Both the position numbers and the translations under genes were made by a program. A stretch of 37,535 nucleotides of DNA from Holophagaceae bacterium (lineage in GTDB: Bacteria; Acidobacteriota; Holophagae; Holophagales; Holophagaceae): assembly GCA_017859995.1 (NCBI GenBank), contig JAFJUR010000005.1, positions 1 through 37,535 of the forward strand. Direction: 5' to 3'. Of this stretch, positions 7,585 through 15,073 are shown in pieces (within the stretch, counting starts at the first letter, position 1; the number at the start of each line of letters is the position of its first letter). The notes below the pieces were generated by a model. It was not told where the DNA came from and searched no databases. It saw only the letters and a list, made by a program, of their open reading frames with translations.

Positions 7585-8738
7585 GCCGGGTTCGCGAGGA
7601 CCAGTTCCCGCACGGCGGCGATGACATCGTCCACGTCCTCGTCGGCGAGGCCCGCGTGCAGGGGCAGGCTGAGCATCCGGGCATAGGCATCCGCGGCGAC
7701 GGGATTGTCCTCGGGCCGGTAGCCGTACTTGTCCCGGTAGAAGGGGTGCATGTGCACCGGCAGGTAGTGCACCGACGTGCCGATGTTGCGGTTCTTCAGC
7801 TCGTCGATGAACGCGTTCCGGTCGATCCGCAGCGCCCCTTCCTTCAGCCGAATCACGTAGAGGTGCCAGCTCGATTCGGCCCAGGGGCGCTCCACCGGCA
7901 GCTCGAGGGCCGCCAGATCCTTGAACCCGGCCTCGTAGCGGGCCACCACCTCCCGCCGGCGCTTCTGGAACCCGCCCAGGCGCTTCAGCTGCCGCAGGCC
8001 GATGGCTGCCTGCACGTCGGTCATGTTGTATTTGTAGCCGGGCAGGACCACCTCGTAGTACCAGGAGCCCGAGCGGTCGAAGCGCTTCCAGGCGTCCCGG
8101 TTCATCCCGTGGTGGCCGATGATGCGGGACTTCTCCACCAGGGCCGGGTCCCCCGACAGGCAGCCGCCCTCCACGGTGGTCAGGTTCTTGGTCGCGTAGA
8201 AGCTGAAGGCCGCCAGGTTCGACCGGGAGCCGACCATCCGGCCCTTGTACTTGGTCGAAATGGCGTGGGCCGCGTCCTCGAAGATGGCCAGGCCATGGCG
8301 CGCGGCCAGGGCATCCAGCTCGTCCATCTGGGCGGGGTGGCCCGCGTAGTGCACCGGCAGCAGCACCTTCGTGCGGGGCGTGATGGCGGCCCGCACGGCC
8401 TCGGGAGACAGGGTGAGCGTGTCCGGCGTGACATCCACCAGCACGGGCTTCGCCCCCACGTGCTCAACCACGTTGGCCGTGGCGCAGAAGGTCATGGCGG
8501 GCACGATGACCTCGTCGCCAGGGCCGACGCCCAGGGCCAGCAGACCCACGTGGAGCCCGGCGGTGCAGGAATTCAGCGCGACGACCGAGGGCGCCTGGAG
8601 GTACTCCTGCAGGGCTCCCTCGAAAGCCTTCGTTTTCGGCCCCGTGGTCACCCACGGGGACTGGAGGGTGTCCATCACCTCGGCGCGTTCATCATCGCCG
8701 ATGGTCGGCGGATTGTATGAAAGGAAGTCCTTCCTCAT
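7581..8738 (-). CDS. DegT/DnrJ/EryC1/StrS sugar aminotransferase (PglE/ArnB-like)
   Basis: A 385-aa PLP-dependent aminotransferase acting on UDP-4-keto-6-deoxy sugars. Seen: 'PWVTTGPKTKAFE' near the N-terminus, 'ALNSCTAGLHVGLLALG' (PLP phosphate loop), 'GDEVIVPAMTFCATANVV', 'FEDAAHAI' with Asp155 for the pyridine nitrogen, and 'SFYATKNLTTVEGG' with Lys184 as the Schiff-base lysine. Length and motifs match PglE, PseC and ArnB homologues. ATG at 8738 has GGAGG 7 nt upstream. It lies 24 bp after the glycosyltransferase gene and overlaps the sugar transferase start by 4 nt. Its keto-sugar could come from the WbpM-like enzyme at 26520-28559 (inference). No PglD-type left-handed-helix N-acetyltransferase is seen; the GNAT proteins may fill that role. 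Confidence 0.9.
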   Translation of the reverse strand: MRKDFLSYNPPTIGDDERAEVMDTLQSPWVTTGPKTKAFEGALQEYLQAPSVVALNSCTAGLHVGLLALGVGPGDEVIVPAMTFCATANVVEHVGAKPVLVDVTPDTLTLSPEAVRAAITPRTKVLLPVHYAGHPAQMDELDALAARHGLAIFEDAAHAISTKYKGRMVGSRSNLAAFSFYATKNLTTVEGGCLSGDPALVEKSRIIGHHGMNRDAWKRFDRSGSWYYEVVLPGYKYNMTDVQAAIGLRQLKRLGGFQKRRREVVARYEAGFKDLAALELPVERPWAESSWHLYVIRLKEGALRIDRNAFIDELKNRNIGTSVHYLPVHMHPFYRDKYGYRPEDNPVAADAYARMLSLPLHAGLADEDVDDVIAAVRELVLANPA

Positions 8739-8762
8739 GTCGGTTCCTCCAGGGACGTGGGT

Positions 8763-10067
8763 TCAGGGCGTGATGGCCGCGTGGGCTTCGGCGCGCGCAT
8801 GGGCGGGCCGTCCCAGCAGCTGATCGAACATCTGGATATAGCTGTGGATGGCGATCCGGTGCGAGAGGTGGGTCTCCGCGTAGCTTCGCCCCTGGCGCCC
8901 CTCGAGGCGCCCCCGTTCCGGCGCGGCACGGTAGGCGCGGATGAGGCTGGCCAGGCGGTCCGGGTCGCCGGGCGTCACCACCGAGCCGGCGCCGCTCTCC
9001 CGCAGCGTGACGGCCAGGGGACTGTCCGCCTCGACGCAGCCGATGACGGGCTTCCCGGCGGCCAGGTAGTTCCAGGTCTTGCTGGGCACGGCGATGCGCC
9101 CGGCGCCCGCCTTCAAGGGGATCACCCCCAGATCGCAGGCGTTGTAGACGAGGGGCACCCGATCCAGAGGCTGCATGGGAAGGAAGCTGCAGTTCGTGAG
9201 TTCCAGGCGCTGGCTCAGGTCGAGCAGGGACTGCTTCGCGTTGCCATCCCCGATGAAGACGAAACGGATCGCAGGATCGTCCTTCAGACGGGCCGCGGCC
9301 TGCACCACCTCTTCGAGGTTCTGCATGAAGCCGATGTTGCCCGCGTACTGCACGACGAAGGCGCCGCCCTGGCGGAAGGCTGCCACCTCCAGATGTTCCC
9401 GGCCTTCCATGGGTCGAATCTCATCGGTGTCCACCCAGTTCGGGATGGTGGCCACCGGGGTGCCGGGGACGAGGCGCTGGACGTGCTCTGAAAAGGCGGG
9501 GCTGATGGAGGCCACCAGATCCGAGACGCGGTAGGTGCTTTCTTCCGCCGCCTTGAGCCACCGGTAGGCCAGTCCTTCCGCGGACAGCATGCCCGCCACC
9601 ACCGCCGAATCCGGGAAGATATCTTGCAGGTTGTAGACCAGCTTCGCGCCCTTGAGCCGGGTCAGCATGGCCGCGGGCAGGCCGGCGAGGGGCGGCGTCG
9701 AGGCCACGAAGGTGATGTCCACCTTTCTCACCAGGAGGCCTCGGAGGAGGAAGAAGCCCACGAACCACATGTACTCACAGAGCTTCGCAAACACGCCGAG
9801 GCGACGGAGGAAGGGGTTGGCGGCCCGGTGGATCCGGCCGGCCAGCCGGGGATCCTCGGGGCCCACGGGGACGCCCGCGCCAGGGCCGTTGGTGAGGACC
9901 GTCACCTGCCATCCGTCGTCCCGGAGGCCCTCGGCGAGGGTCTTCATGAGATGCGTCGAGGCCGACAGCGTGGGCCAGTAGTAGGGCGTGATGATCATGA
10001 TGTGACCGCGGTCGGTCCCAGGGACGGGTTGCCTGGGGCAGAGATCGGGGTGGGAGTCGGGGGTCAT
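8763..10067 (-). CDS. Glycosyltransferase family 4 protein, WbuB-like
   Basis: A 434-aa GT-B glycosyltransferase. Seen: 'HIMIITPYYWPTLSAST' near residue 22, 'VASTPPLAGLPAAMLTRLKG' and 'NLQDIFPDSA' in the acceptor half, then 'NWVDTDEIRPM', 'FVVQYAGNIGFMQNLE', 'FVFIGDGNAKQSL' and 'VPSKTWNYLAAGKPVIG' in the donor half, the E/N-rich loop of GT4 enzymes. It resembles the GT at 3498 in type but is clearly not a recent duplicate. ATG 10067 has GAGGAA about 5 nt upstream. The first 20 residues before the Rossmann start are variable. It is second in the minus operon, between the double acyltransferase and the aminotransferase, so it probably extends the same repeat unit. The donor sugar cannot be read from the sequence. 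Confidence 0.88.
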   Translation of the reverse strand: MTPDSHPDLCPRQPVPGTDRGHIMIITPYYWPTLSASTHLMKTLAEGLRDDGWQVTVLTNGPGAGVPVGPEDPRLAGRIHRAANPFLRRLGVFAKLCEYMWFVGFFLLRGLLVRKVDITFVASTPPLAGLPAAMLTRLKGAKLVYNLQDIFPDSAVVAGMLSAEGLAYRWLKAAEESTYRVSDLVASISPAFSEHVQRLVPGTPVATIPNWVDTDEIRPMEGREHLEVAAFRQGGAFVVQYAGNIGFMQNLEEVVQAAARLKDDPAIRFVFIGDGNAKQSLLDLSQRLELTNCSFLPMQPLDRVPLVYNACDLGVIPLKAGAGRIAVPSKTWNYLAAGKPVIGCVEADSPLAVTLRESGAGSVVTPGDPDRLASLIRAYRAAPERGRLEGRQGRSYAETHLSHRIAIHSYIQMFDQLLGRPAHARAEAHAAITP

Positions 10068-10128
10068 GCGCTTCCTCGGTGGGGGCCTGGGGGTCGCCTT
10101 CGTGGGGGTCAGGTCATCCGACGCGGCG

Positions 10129-11742
10129 TCACGTCGGCACAGCTTCGCTTCTCGGCGAGAGCCGGGCCGCCTCCTCCGGCAGGGCGACTTCCTGCAGATC
10201 CAGGCGCATGTAGATCAGGCGCTGCGTGCTCTTGGACGGCACTTCGACGAAACCCGCCTGTTCGTTCAGCTGCCGGGCTTTCTGGTTCTGCCGGCGGACG
10301 CCGGTGGCGACGGCCACCATGTCCCGCTCGCGACACAGCTGGATCGAGGCCTGCTTCAAGGCCTTGCCGATGCCCTGCCCCTGGCAGGAAGGGTGCACCC
10401 CGGTAAAAGCGATCTGCGCCACCCTCTCGCTCGCGCGGTCCACCCGGCCCAGGAGGAACAGCCGCGCCAGTCGAAGGAACAGCTCCGTGTTGAAGATGGC
10501 CGTGGGGTGGCGCAGGCAGCCCCGGAGGAGTTCACGGCGGCACGCCCGCAGCATCGGGAGGTTGTACGGACGGTCGGAAAGCGTCGTGAAACCCAGAAGC
10601 TGGTCGCCCTTCCGGGCCACAAGGACGGAGGTTTCCGGGGCGGTCACGAACCAGCGGTACACGGCCCGGAGGAAAGGCTGTCCCAGCTGGACGGGGATGT
10701 GCTCCTCCTTGGAGAAGCAGGCGCCGTGGAGTTCCACCAGGGCGTTGACATCGAACGGCGTGGCCGACGTCACCTGGAAACCCTTCCCCTTCCCGCGCAC
10801 GATCGGGCGCGGCGCGAGGCGCTCCCGTTCCGGCAGCAACCGCTCGTGCCATGTCTGCTCCGCGATCGGCTTCAAACCTTCCAGGTGGAACCGGAGCATG
10901 CCCTCCGCTTTCGCCAGGAAGGGGCTGGCGGGATCCCGAGCGAGCAGCTTGCGCGCCCAGGTGTGAACCATCGGCATGGCCAGGGGCTGGATGAGCGGGT
11001 TGAAGTCCACGACCTGGCGCACCAGGACAGGCTCGAGCCCCATCCGGAACTTGAACTCATCCACGTTGGCCGGCGCATCCAGGGACTGCACGGTGAAGAA
11101 GATGCGCTCCACCCCAGGCCGCTGCAGCAGCTCGCGACTGACGGCGTAGAACAGCGCGTTGTTCACGTGGTCGCCCAGGAAGCGCCGATGGCTCATCGCG
11201 TAGGGCACACAGAAGAGGGACTGCACCCGGGCCACGATGAGCGCCGCGGCCAGCTCGCCGTTCGAGGTGGCCGCCCAGGCCTCGAAGCCCTGGAGGTCGC
11301 TTGCGGCATGGCAGAGACGCTCCCAGCTTTCCTGGTTCATGCTGCGGAGGCGATCCTGCCGCGCGAGGGTGTCCTGCTGCAGGACCCAGCCCTCCGCCGC
11401 CAGCCGCTCAAAGGAGATCCGCTCGACCTGGAAGTGGTCCAGGCCCGTCTTCACGCCATTGCGGGCCTGGGATTTGAGCAATTCGAGGGAATAAGGCTCG
11501 CGCAGGATGACGTGGTAACTGGCCAGCCCGCGGGGGAACGACAGGGGCGTCGAGTAGCGAACCGCGATGATCCCTTGGCGGAGCATCAGATCCTGGATTT
11601 CCGCCTCAGTGGGGGTAATGACCCAGTCGTAGGGGAAGGCCTGCAGCACACCTGGGGCGGCGTTGTACCAATAGCTGCTCTTGGTCCGAACCACACGGTG
11701 GCCTTGCCGGCGCATCCATTCGGCGAAGGTGTCGGTGTTCAT
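10129..11742 (-). CDS. Double acyltransferase: FemAB-like domain fused to C-terminal GNAT
   Basis: A 537-aa protein with two GNAT-fold parts. Residues about 1-340 resemble FemAB/Acetyltransf_6 proteins ('FEAWAATSNGELAAALIVA', 'HVNNALFYAVSRELL', 'SLDAPANVDEFKFRMG'). Residues about 345-520 are a classic GNAT with motif A 'CQGQGIGKAL' and motif B 'ARQLNEQAGFVEVP'. The frame is open to 11910, but the start at ATG 11742 is preferred because the paralogue at 15074 begins at the same point (MNTDTFAEW against MTPEIFAEW); GAGGG lies 4 nt upstream. It is first in the minus operon, 61 bp before the GT4 gene, and divergent from the carbamoyltransferase. It probably transfers an acyl or aminoacyl group to a sugar or lipid-linked intermediate. 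The donor and acceptor are unknown. Confidence 0.8.
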   Translation of the reverse strand: MNTDTFAEWMRRQGHRVVRTKSSYWYNAAPGVLQAFPYDWVITPTEAEIQDLMLRQGIIAVRYSTPLSFPRGLASYHVILREPYSLELLKSQARNGVKTGLDHFQVERISFERLAAEGWVLQQDTLARQDRLRSMNQESWERLCHAASDLQGFEAWAATSNGELAAALIVARVQSLFCVPYAMSHRRFLGDHVNNALFYAVSRELLQRPGVERIFFTVQSLDAPANVDEFKFRMGLEPVLVRQVVDFNPLIQPLAMPMVHTWARKLLARDPASPFLAKAEGMLRFHLEGLKPIAEQTWHERLLPERERLAPRPIVRGKGKGFQVTSATPFDVNALVELHGACFSKEEHIPVQLGQPFLRAVYRWFVTAPETSVLVARKGDQLLGFTTLSDRPYNLPMLRACRRELLRGCLRHPTAIFNTELFLRLARLFLLGRVDRASERVAQIAFTGVHPSCQGQGIGKALKQASIQLCRERDMVAVATGVRRQNQKARQLNEQAGFVEVPSKSTQRLIYMRLDLQEVALPEEAARLSPRSEAVPT

Positions 11743-11979
11743 CGGCCCTCGACAAGGAAAAGGAGGCAGGTACCCAGGTCCGATCGGCGCGGGGAGGCCC
11801 AGCCACTGGTCCGGAAGTTCACGGGCCGACTCATCGGCGGGCAGCTCCGGCGGCGTCAGCCGATGGGACACGCCCTGCGAGTCGGGCCCGGAGGGGTCCT
11901 CGAGGCCCACTGGTTCCAGACCTGGATTTCGATTCCTTGATGTCCATTTTTTCCGCCTTGATGCCTTATTTGCCAGTCA

Positions 11980-11994
11980 TGGTATCCGATACCA
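11980..11994. promoter_or_regulatory. Operator-like palindrome
   Basis: TGGTATC-C-GATACCA: two 7-bp arms that are perfect inverted copies around a single C. It sits in the AT-rich island of the divergent region, about 240 bp from the minus-strand start and 330 bp from the plus-strand start. The symmetry suggests binding of a dimeric regulator, or part of a core promoter. Function not shown. Confidence 0.4.
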
Positions 11995-12314
11995 CCATTC
12001 GTGAAGACATCTTTCTTCGATGCCGCCCCCGCCCCGCTCCGGTCGGCCCGTGGCCACCCGGCCGGAGGGGTCCCCGGGGCCGCCTCGGAAGGCGAATGAC
12101 CCAGGTTGCCCATGGGACAGTGCCCCTACTTGATCATGCGACCTTTGAAGGCACTGAGAAAAAAACATCACATAAGTCCGTCAGAACTGATAGCATCCAA
12201 GTCCGTACACGCCCCATCACATCACGTCGCCCAACTGGACCTTGCACGCCTGAGTCGGTTCAACATCCTGACGCGAGGCTTTCAACCTCCAGACCTGACA
12301 CGCAACCAGACGCC

Positions 12315-12319
12315 GGAGG
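12315..12319 (+). promoter_or_regulatory. Ribosome binding site fixing the carbamoyltransferase start
   Basis: GGAGG with 7 nt to the ATG at 12327. The open frame extends about 390 bases further upstream, so this site and the family N-terminus decide the start. Confidence 0.75.
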
Positions 12320-12326
12320 CAAGGGA

Positions 12327-14039
12327 ATGCTGATCTGTGGAATCAACCCGAGTCACACCGCCTCGGCAGCTTTGCTGCGCGACGGCAAGCTGCTCGGCGC
12401 GCTGCAGGAGGAGCGCCCGACCCGGGAGAAGAACCGTCGCGGCTTCCCCGAACAGGCCATCGACCGCCTGCTGGAGAGCCAGGGCCTGGGTTGGCAGGAC
12501 GTGGATGCCTACATCTTCGGGGGCCACGGTTCCTACGCGGACACCACCTCGAGGACCAATGAGACCGCGAAGCGGATCCGCAGCTACAAGGATGACTCTG
12601 GCCTCAAGGGGCACCTGAAGCAGCTGCTCCAGAAGAGCCCGGCCCGGGGATTCGTCCATCACCTGCGCCGCGAGCGCCAGATCCAGCGCATCCTCGCGCA
12701 CGGCGTGCCGCGCGAACGGATTTCCACCATCGAGCACCATCGCTGCCACGCGGCCACCGCCCACTTCGGACGCGGAGCCGACCAGGACGCGCTCGTGATC
12801 ACCGTGGATGGCGCGGGCGATTCGCTCTGCGCGACGGTCTCCCTGGCGGGGCCGGGCGGGCAGCTGAACCGGATCAGCACCATCCATGAGCAGCACTCCA
12901 TCGGCAACCTGTGGGAGGTCATCACCGCCCTCATGGGGATGGTGCCCATGGAGCACGAATACAAGCTCATGGGCATGGCGCCCTATGCCAGCGGTGACCG
13001 CGTGGATTACGCCAAGCGGATCTTCCGCAGCGCCTTCGAGCTGTCCGATGGCGTCTGGCGCCGGGCACCGGGCGTCCCCAACCCGAGCTTCGCCTACGAG
13101 TACTGGCGCAAGCGCCTGGAATTCACCCGCTTCGACCACATCTGCGCAGGCCTCCAGAACTTCACCGAGGAGTTCATCACCGAGTGGATCCGGGGCTGGC
13201 TGAAGAAGACCGGCCGCCGCAAGATCCGCCTGTCCGGCGGCGTCTTCATGAATGTGAAGCTCAACAAGACCATCGGCGAGTTGCCCGAGGTGGACGACCT
13301 GTACGTGTTCCCCTCCTGTGGCGACGAGACCAACGCGCTCGGCGCCGCCTGGGCCTACATGGCGGACCACGGGCTCGCCGAGCAGATCCAGCCCCTCGAG
13401 TCGCTCTACCTGGGCCCGGAACACAGCGCGGAGGCCTACGCCAAGGCTGCCGAGCAGGCCCGGGCGTTGGGCTGGACCGTGGATACCCCGGCGGACCTCG
13501 AGGCCTCGGTCGCCGACCTCCTGAGCCAGGGCGAGGTGGTGGCCCGGGTCCACGGCCGCGAGGAGTTCGGCGCGCGCGCCCTGGGGAACCGCTCCATCCT
13601 GGCGGACCCCACGCGCCTGAACGTCGTGCGCGTCGTGAACAACGCGATCAAGTGCCGGGACTTCTGGATGCCCTTCGCGCCTTCCGTGATGTCCGAATGC
13701 GCCGACCGCTACATCCACAACCCGAAGGGCTTCGTGGCGCCGTACATGATCCTGGCCTTCGATTCCCGAAACACCCCAGAGGTCAAGGCGGCCTGCCACC
13801 CCGAAGACGGGACCATCCGGCCCCAGGTGGTGACCAAGGCCCAGAACGCCGCCTACCACCGCATCCTGGAGCAGTTCCATGAACGGACGGGACGCGGCGC
13901 GCTCCTCAACACCTCCTTCAACATCCACGGGGAGCCCATCGTCTCCTCCCCCGCGGACGCCATCGACGTGATGCAGCGGTCGGGCTTGCTGCACCTGGCC
14001 CTTGGCCCCTACCTGATCTCCAAGCCGGCTTCGCACTGA
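12327..14039 (+). CDS. Carbamoyltransferase, NodU/CmcH/TobZ family
   Basis: A 570-aa two-domain O-carbamoyltransferase. The N-terminal Kae1-like domain makes carbamoyl-adenylate and the C-terminal YrdC-like-type part transfers it, usually to a hydroxyl of a sugar or natural product. Seen: 'INPSHTASAALLRDGKL' and 'LQEERPTREKNRRGFP' at the start, the metal-binding HxxxH at His137/His141, 'VDGAGDS' at 161, 'RKIRLSGGVFMNVKLN', 'PSCGDETNALGAAW', and 'GREEFGARALGNRSILADP', close to the canonical GPRALGNRS. Length is usual for the family. It is first in the four-gene plus operon; the PRODH-like gene starts 22 bp downstream. It probably carbamoylates a sugar of the exopolysaccharide. Acceptor position and timing (nucleotide sugar, lipid-linked or polymer) are unknown. 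Confidence 0.92.
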   Translation: MLICGINPSHTASAALLRDGKLLGALQEERPTREKNRRGFPEQAIDRLLESQGLGWQDVDAYIFGGHGSYADTTSRTNETAKRIRSYKDDSGLKGHLKQLLQKSPARGFVHHLRRERQIQRILAHGVPRERISTIEHHRCHAATAHFGRGADQDALVITVDGAGDSLCATVSLAGPGGQLNRISTIHEQHSIGNLWEVITALMGMVPMEHEYKLMGMAPYASGDRVDYAKRIFRSAFELSDGVWRRAPGVPNPSFAYEYWRKRLEFTRFDHICAGLQNFTEEFITEWIRGWLKKTGRRKIRLSGGVFMNVKLNKTIGELPEVDDLYVFPSCGDETNALGAAWAYMADHGLAEQIQPLESLYLGPEHSAEAYAKAAEQARALGWTVDTPADLEASVADLLSQGEVVARVHGREEFGARALGNRSILADPTRLNVVRVVNNAIKCRDFWMPFAPSVMSECADRYIHNPKGFVAPYMILAFDSRNTPEVKAACHPEDGTIRPQVVTKAQNAAYHRILEQFHERTGRGALLNTSFNIHGEPIVSSPADAIDVMQRSGLLHLALGPYLISKPASH

Positions 14040-14061
14040 GGCCTGCCTCCACGAAGGCACC

Positions 14062-15003
14062 ATGATCCGGAAAGCTGCCAACCTCCTCGCCCGGCAGGCC
14101 TGGTTCAGGAAATTCCTCCTGGGCACGCCGGTACTGCGGGACCTGGCGGGCCGCTTCGTCGGCGGCGACGACCTGGCCTCGGGTGCCCGGGCCGCGCGCA
14201 GCTTGAATGCACGCGGCATCCAGGCCTCCCTGAACTTCCACGGCATGCATGTGCTGGAGGAAGGCGAGGCCATCGCCTCCGCGGATGAGGCCATCCAGGC
14301 GCTGCGGCTGATCCGCGCCGAGAATCTCGATTCGCATGTCTCGGTGAAGCTCACCAAGATCGGCCTGGACGTGGATCCCTGCCTCTGTCGCGCGCAGCTG
14401 ATCCGGGTCCTGGATACGGCCGCCGAGACCGGCGTTTTCGTCCGGATGGACATGGAGGAGGCGGTCTACGCCGATGCCACCCTCCGGCTGTTCGAGGACA
14501 TGCAGGATCGCTACGGCACTGAACGGGTGGGGCTCGTCATCCAGTCCTACCTCCGCCACCGGTCGGGCGATCTGGATCGCCTGATGGCCCGGAGCGCCCG
14601 CATCCGCCTCGTGAAGGGTGGCTACCGGGAATCCGCCGAGCAGGTCTTCCGGGCCAAAGCCGAGGTGGACGCCGCCTTCCTGAGCGACATCGAGCGGCTC
14701 ATGACCCGGGGCGCCTCGCCAGCCATCGCGACGCACGACTCGGACGCCATCGCCTGGACCCTCTCCCTGCAGCAGCGGCTGGGTCTGGGAAAGCAGGATT
14801 TCGAGTTCCAGATGCTCTATGGCGTGAAGCCCGAGCTCCAGGACCGCCTGGTCGCTGACGGCTACCGCGTCCGCTGCTACATCCCCTATGGCGGTGATTG
14901 GGCGACCCACCTCGTAGGGTGCCTGCGGCGGATCCCAGCCGGAACCCTGGCGCACCTGACCCAGTGGGCGCCTGGACGCAGAAGGGCGGCATCGGGATGC
15001 TGA
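14062..15003 (+). CDS. Proline-dehydrogenase-fold flavoprotein with altered substrate motif
   Basis: A 313-aa protein, the length of monofunctional bacterial PRODH (FAD-dependent TIM barrel oxidising proline to P5C). Family motifs are clear: 'SVKLTKIGLD' with Lys96, 'VRMDMEEAVYADATL' with Asp130, 'RLVKGGYRE' at 182, 'ATHDSDAI' at 223, 'EFQMLYGV' at 248, and 'YRVRCYIPYGGDW' with Tyr273. The usual continuation 'DWYxYFMRRLAERP', whose Arg pair holds the proline carboxylate, reads 'DWATHLVGCLRRIP'. In ungapped register the pair is Gly286-Cys287; alternatively it is displaced one helical turn to Arg289-Arg290. The RRxxE motif is broken either way. GAAGG upstream supports ATG 14062. No P5C dehydrogenase is nearby, so proline catabolism is unlikely; it probably oxidises another amine or modifies an EPS precursor (inference). 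Confidence 0.85.
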   Translation: MIRKAANLLARQAWFRKFLLGTPVLRDLAGRFVGGDDLASGARAARSLNARGIQASLNFHGMHVLEEGEAIASADEAIQALRLIRAENLDSHVSVKLTKIGLDVDPCLCRAQLIRVLDTAAETGVFVRMDMEEAVYADATLRLFEDMQDRYGTERVGLVIQSYLRHRSGDLDRLMARSARIRLVKGGYRESAEQVFRAKAEVDAAFLSDIERLMTRGASPAIATHDSDAIAWTLSLQQRLGLGKQDFEFQMLYGVKPELQDRLVADGYRVRCYIPYGGDWATHLVGCLRRIPAGTLAHLTQWAPGRRRAASGC

Positions 15004-15073
15004 AGCAGCCTGGAAAACAGGTGGCCCCGGTCCAAGGAGGGGAACGCGGGTTGCAGCTCGACGTGGGGCCCGC

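Larger units (their letters stand above)
11743..12326. promoter_or_regulatory. 584-bp divergent control region between two EPS operons
   Basis: No convincing gene is seen here. Two AT-richer islands (about 11930-12010 and 12125-12200) stand out from GC-rich flanks. A frame from 11937 runs through into the carbamoyltransferase, but it lacks family similarity and the strong ribosome site is at 12315. A near-perfect palindrome lies at 11980-11994. I could not find a convincing sigma70 or sigma54 promoter for either direction. The length suggests transcription factor control or an untranslated leader. Confidence 0.5.

Noticed and set aside
11743..11910. N-terminal extension of the first double acyltransferase
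   Set aside because: The paralogue has no such extension and starts at the matching position; the extra 56 residues are Pro/Gly-rich with no similarity.
11937..12326. Upstream extension of the carbamoyltransferase frame by 130 codons
   Set aside because: The extension does not look like protein of the family, and the family N-terminus with a strong GGAGG site begins at 12327.
14062..15003. Frameshift as the cause of the missing Arg pair in the PRODH-like protein
   Set aside because: The frame is continuous, with family motifs on both sides (YIPYG before, P-A-G after) in the same register, so substitution or a small shift is more likely than a sequencing error.
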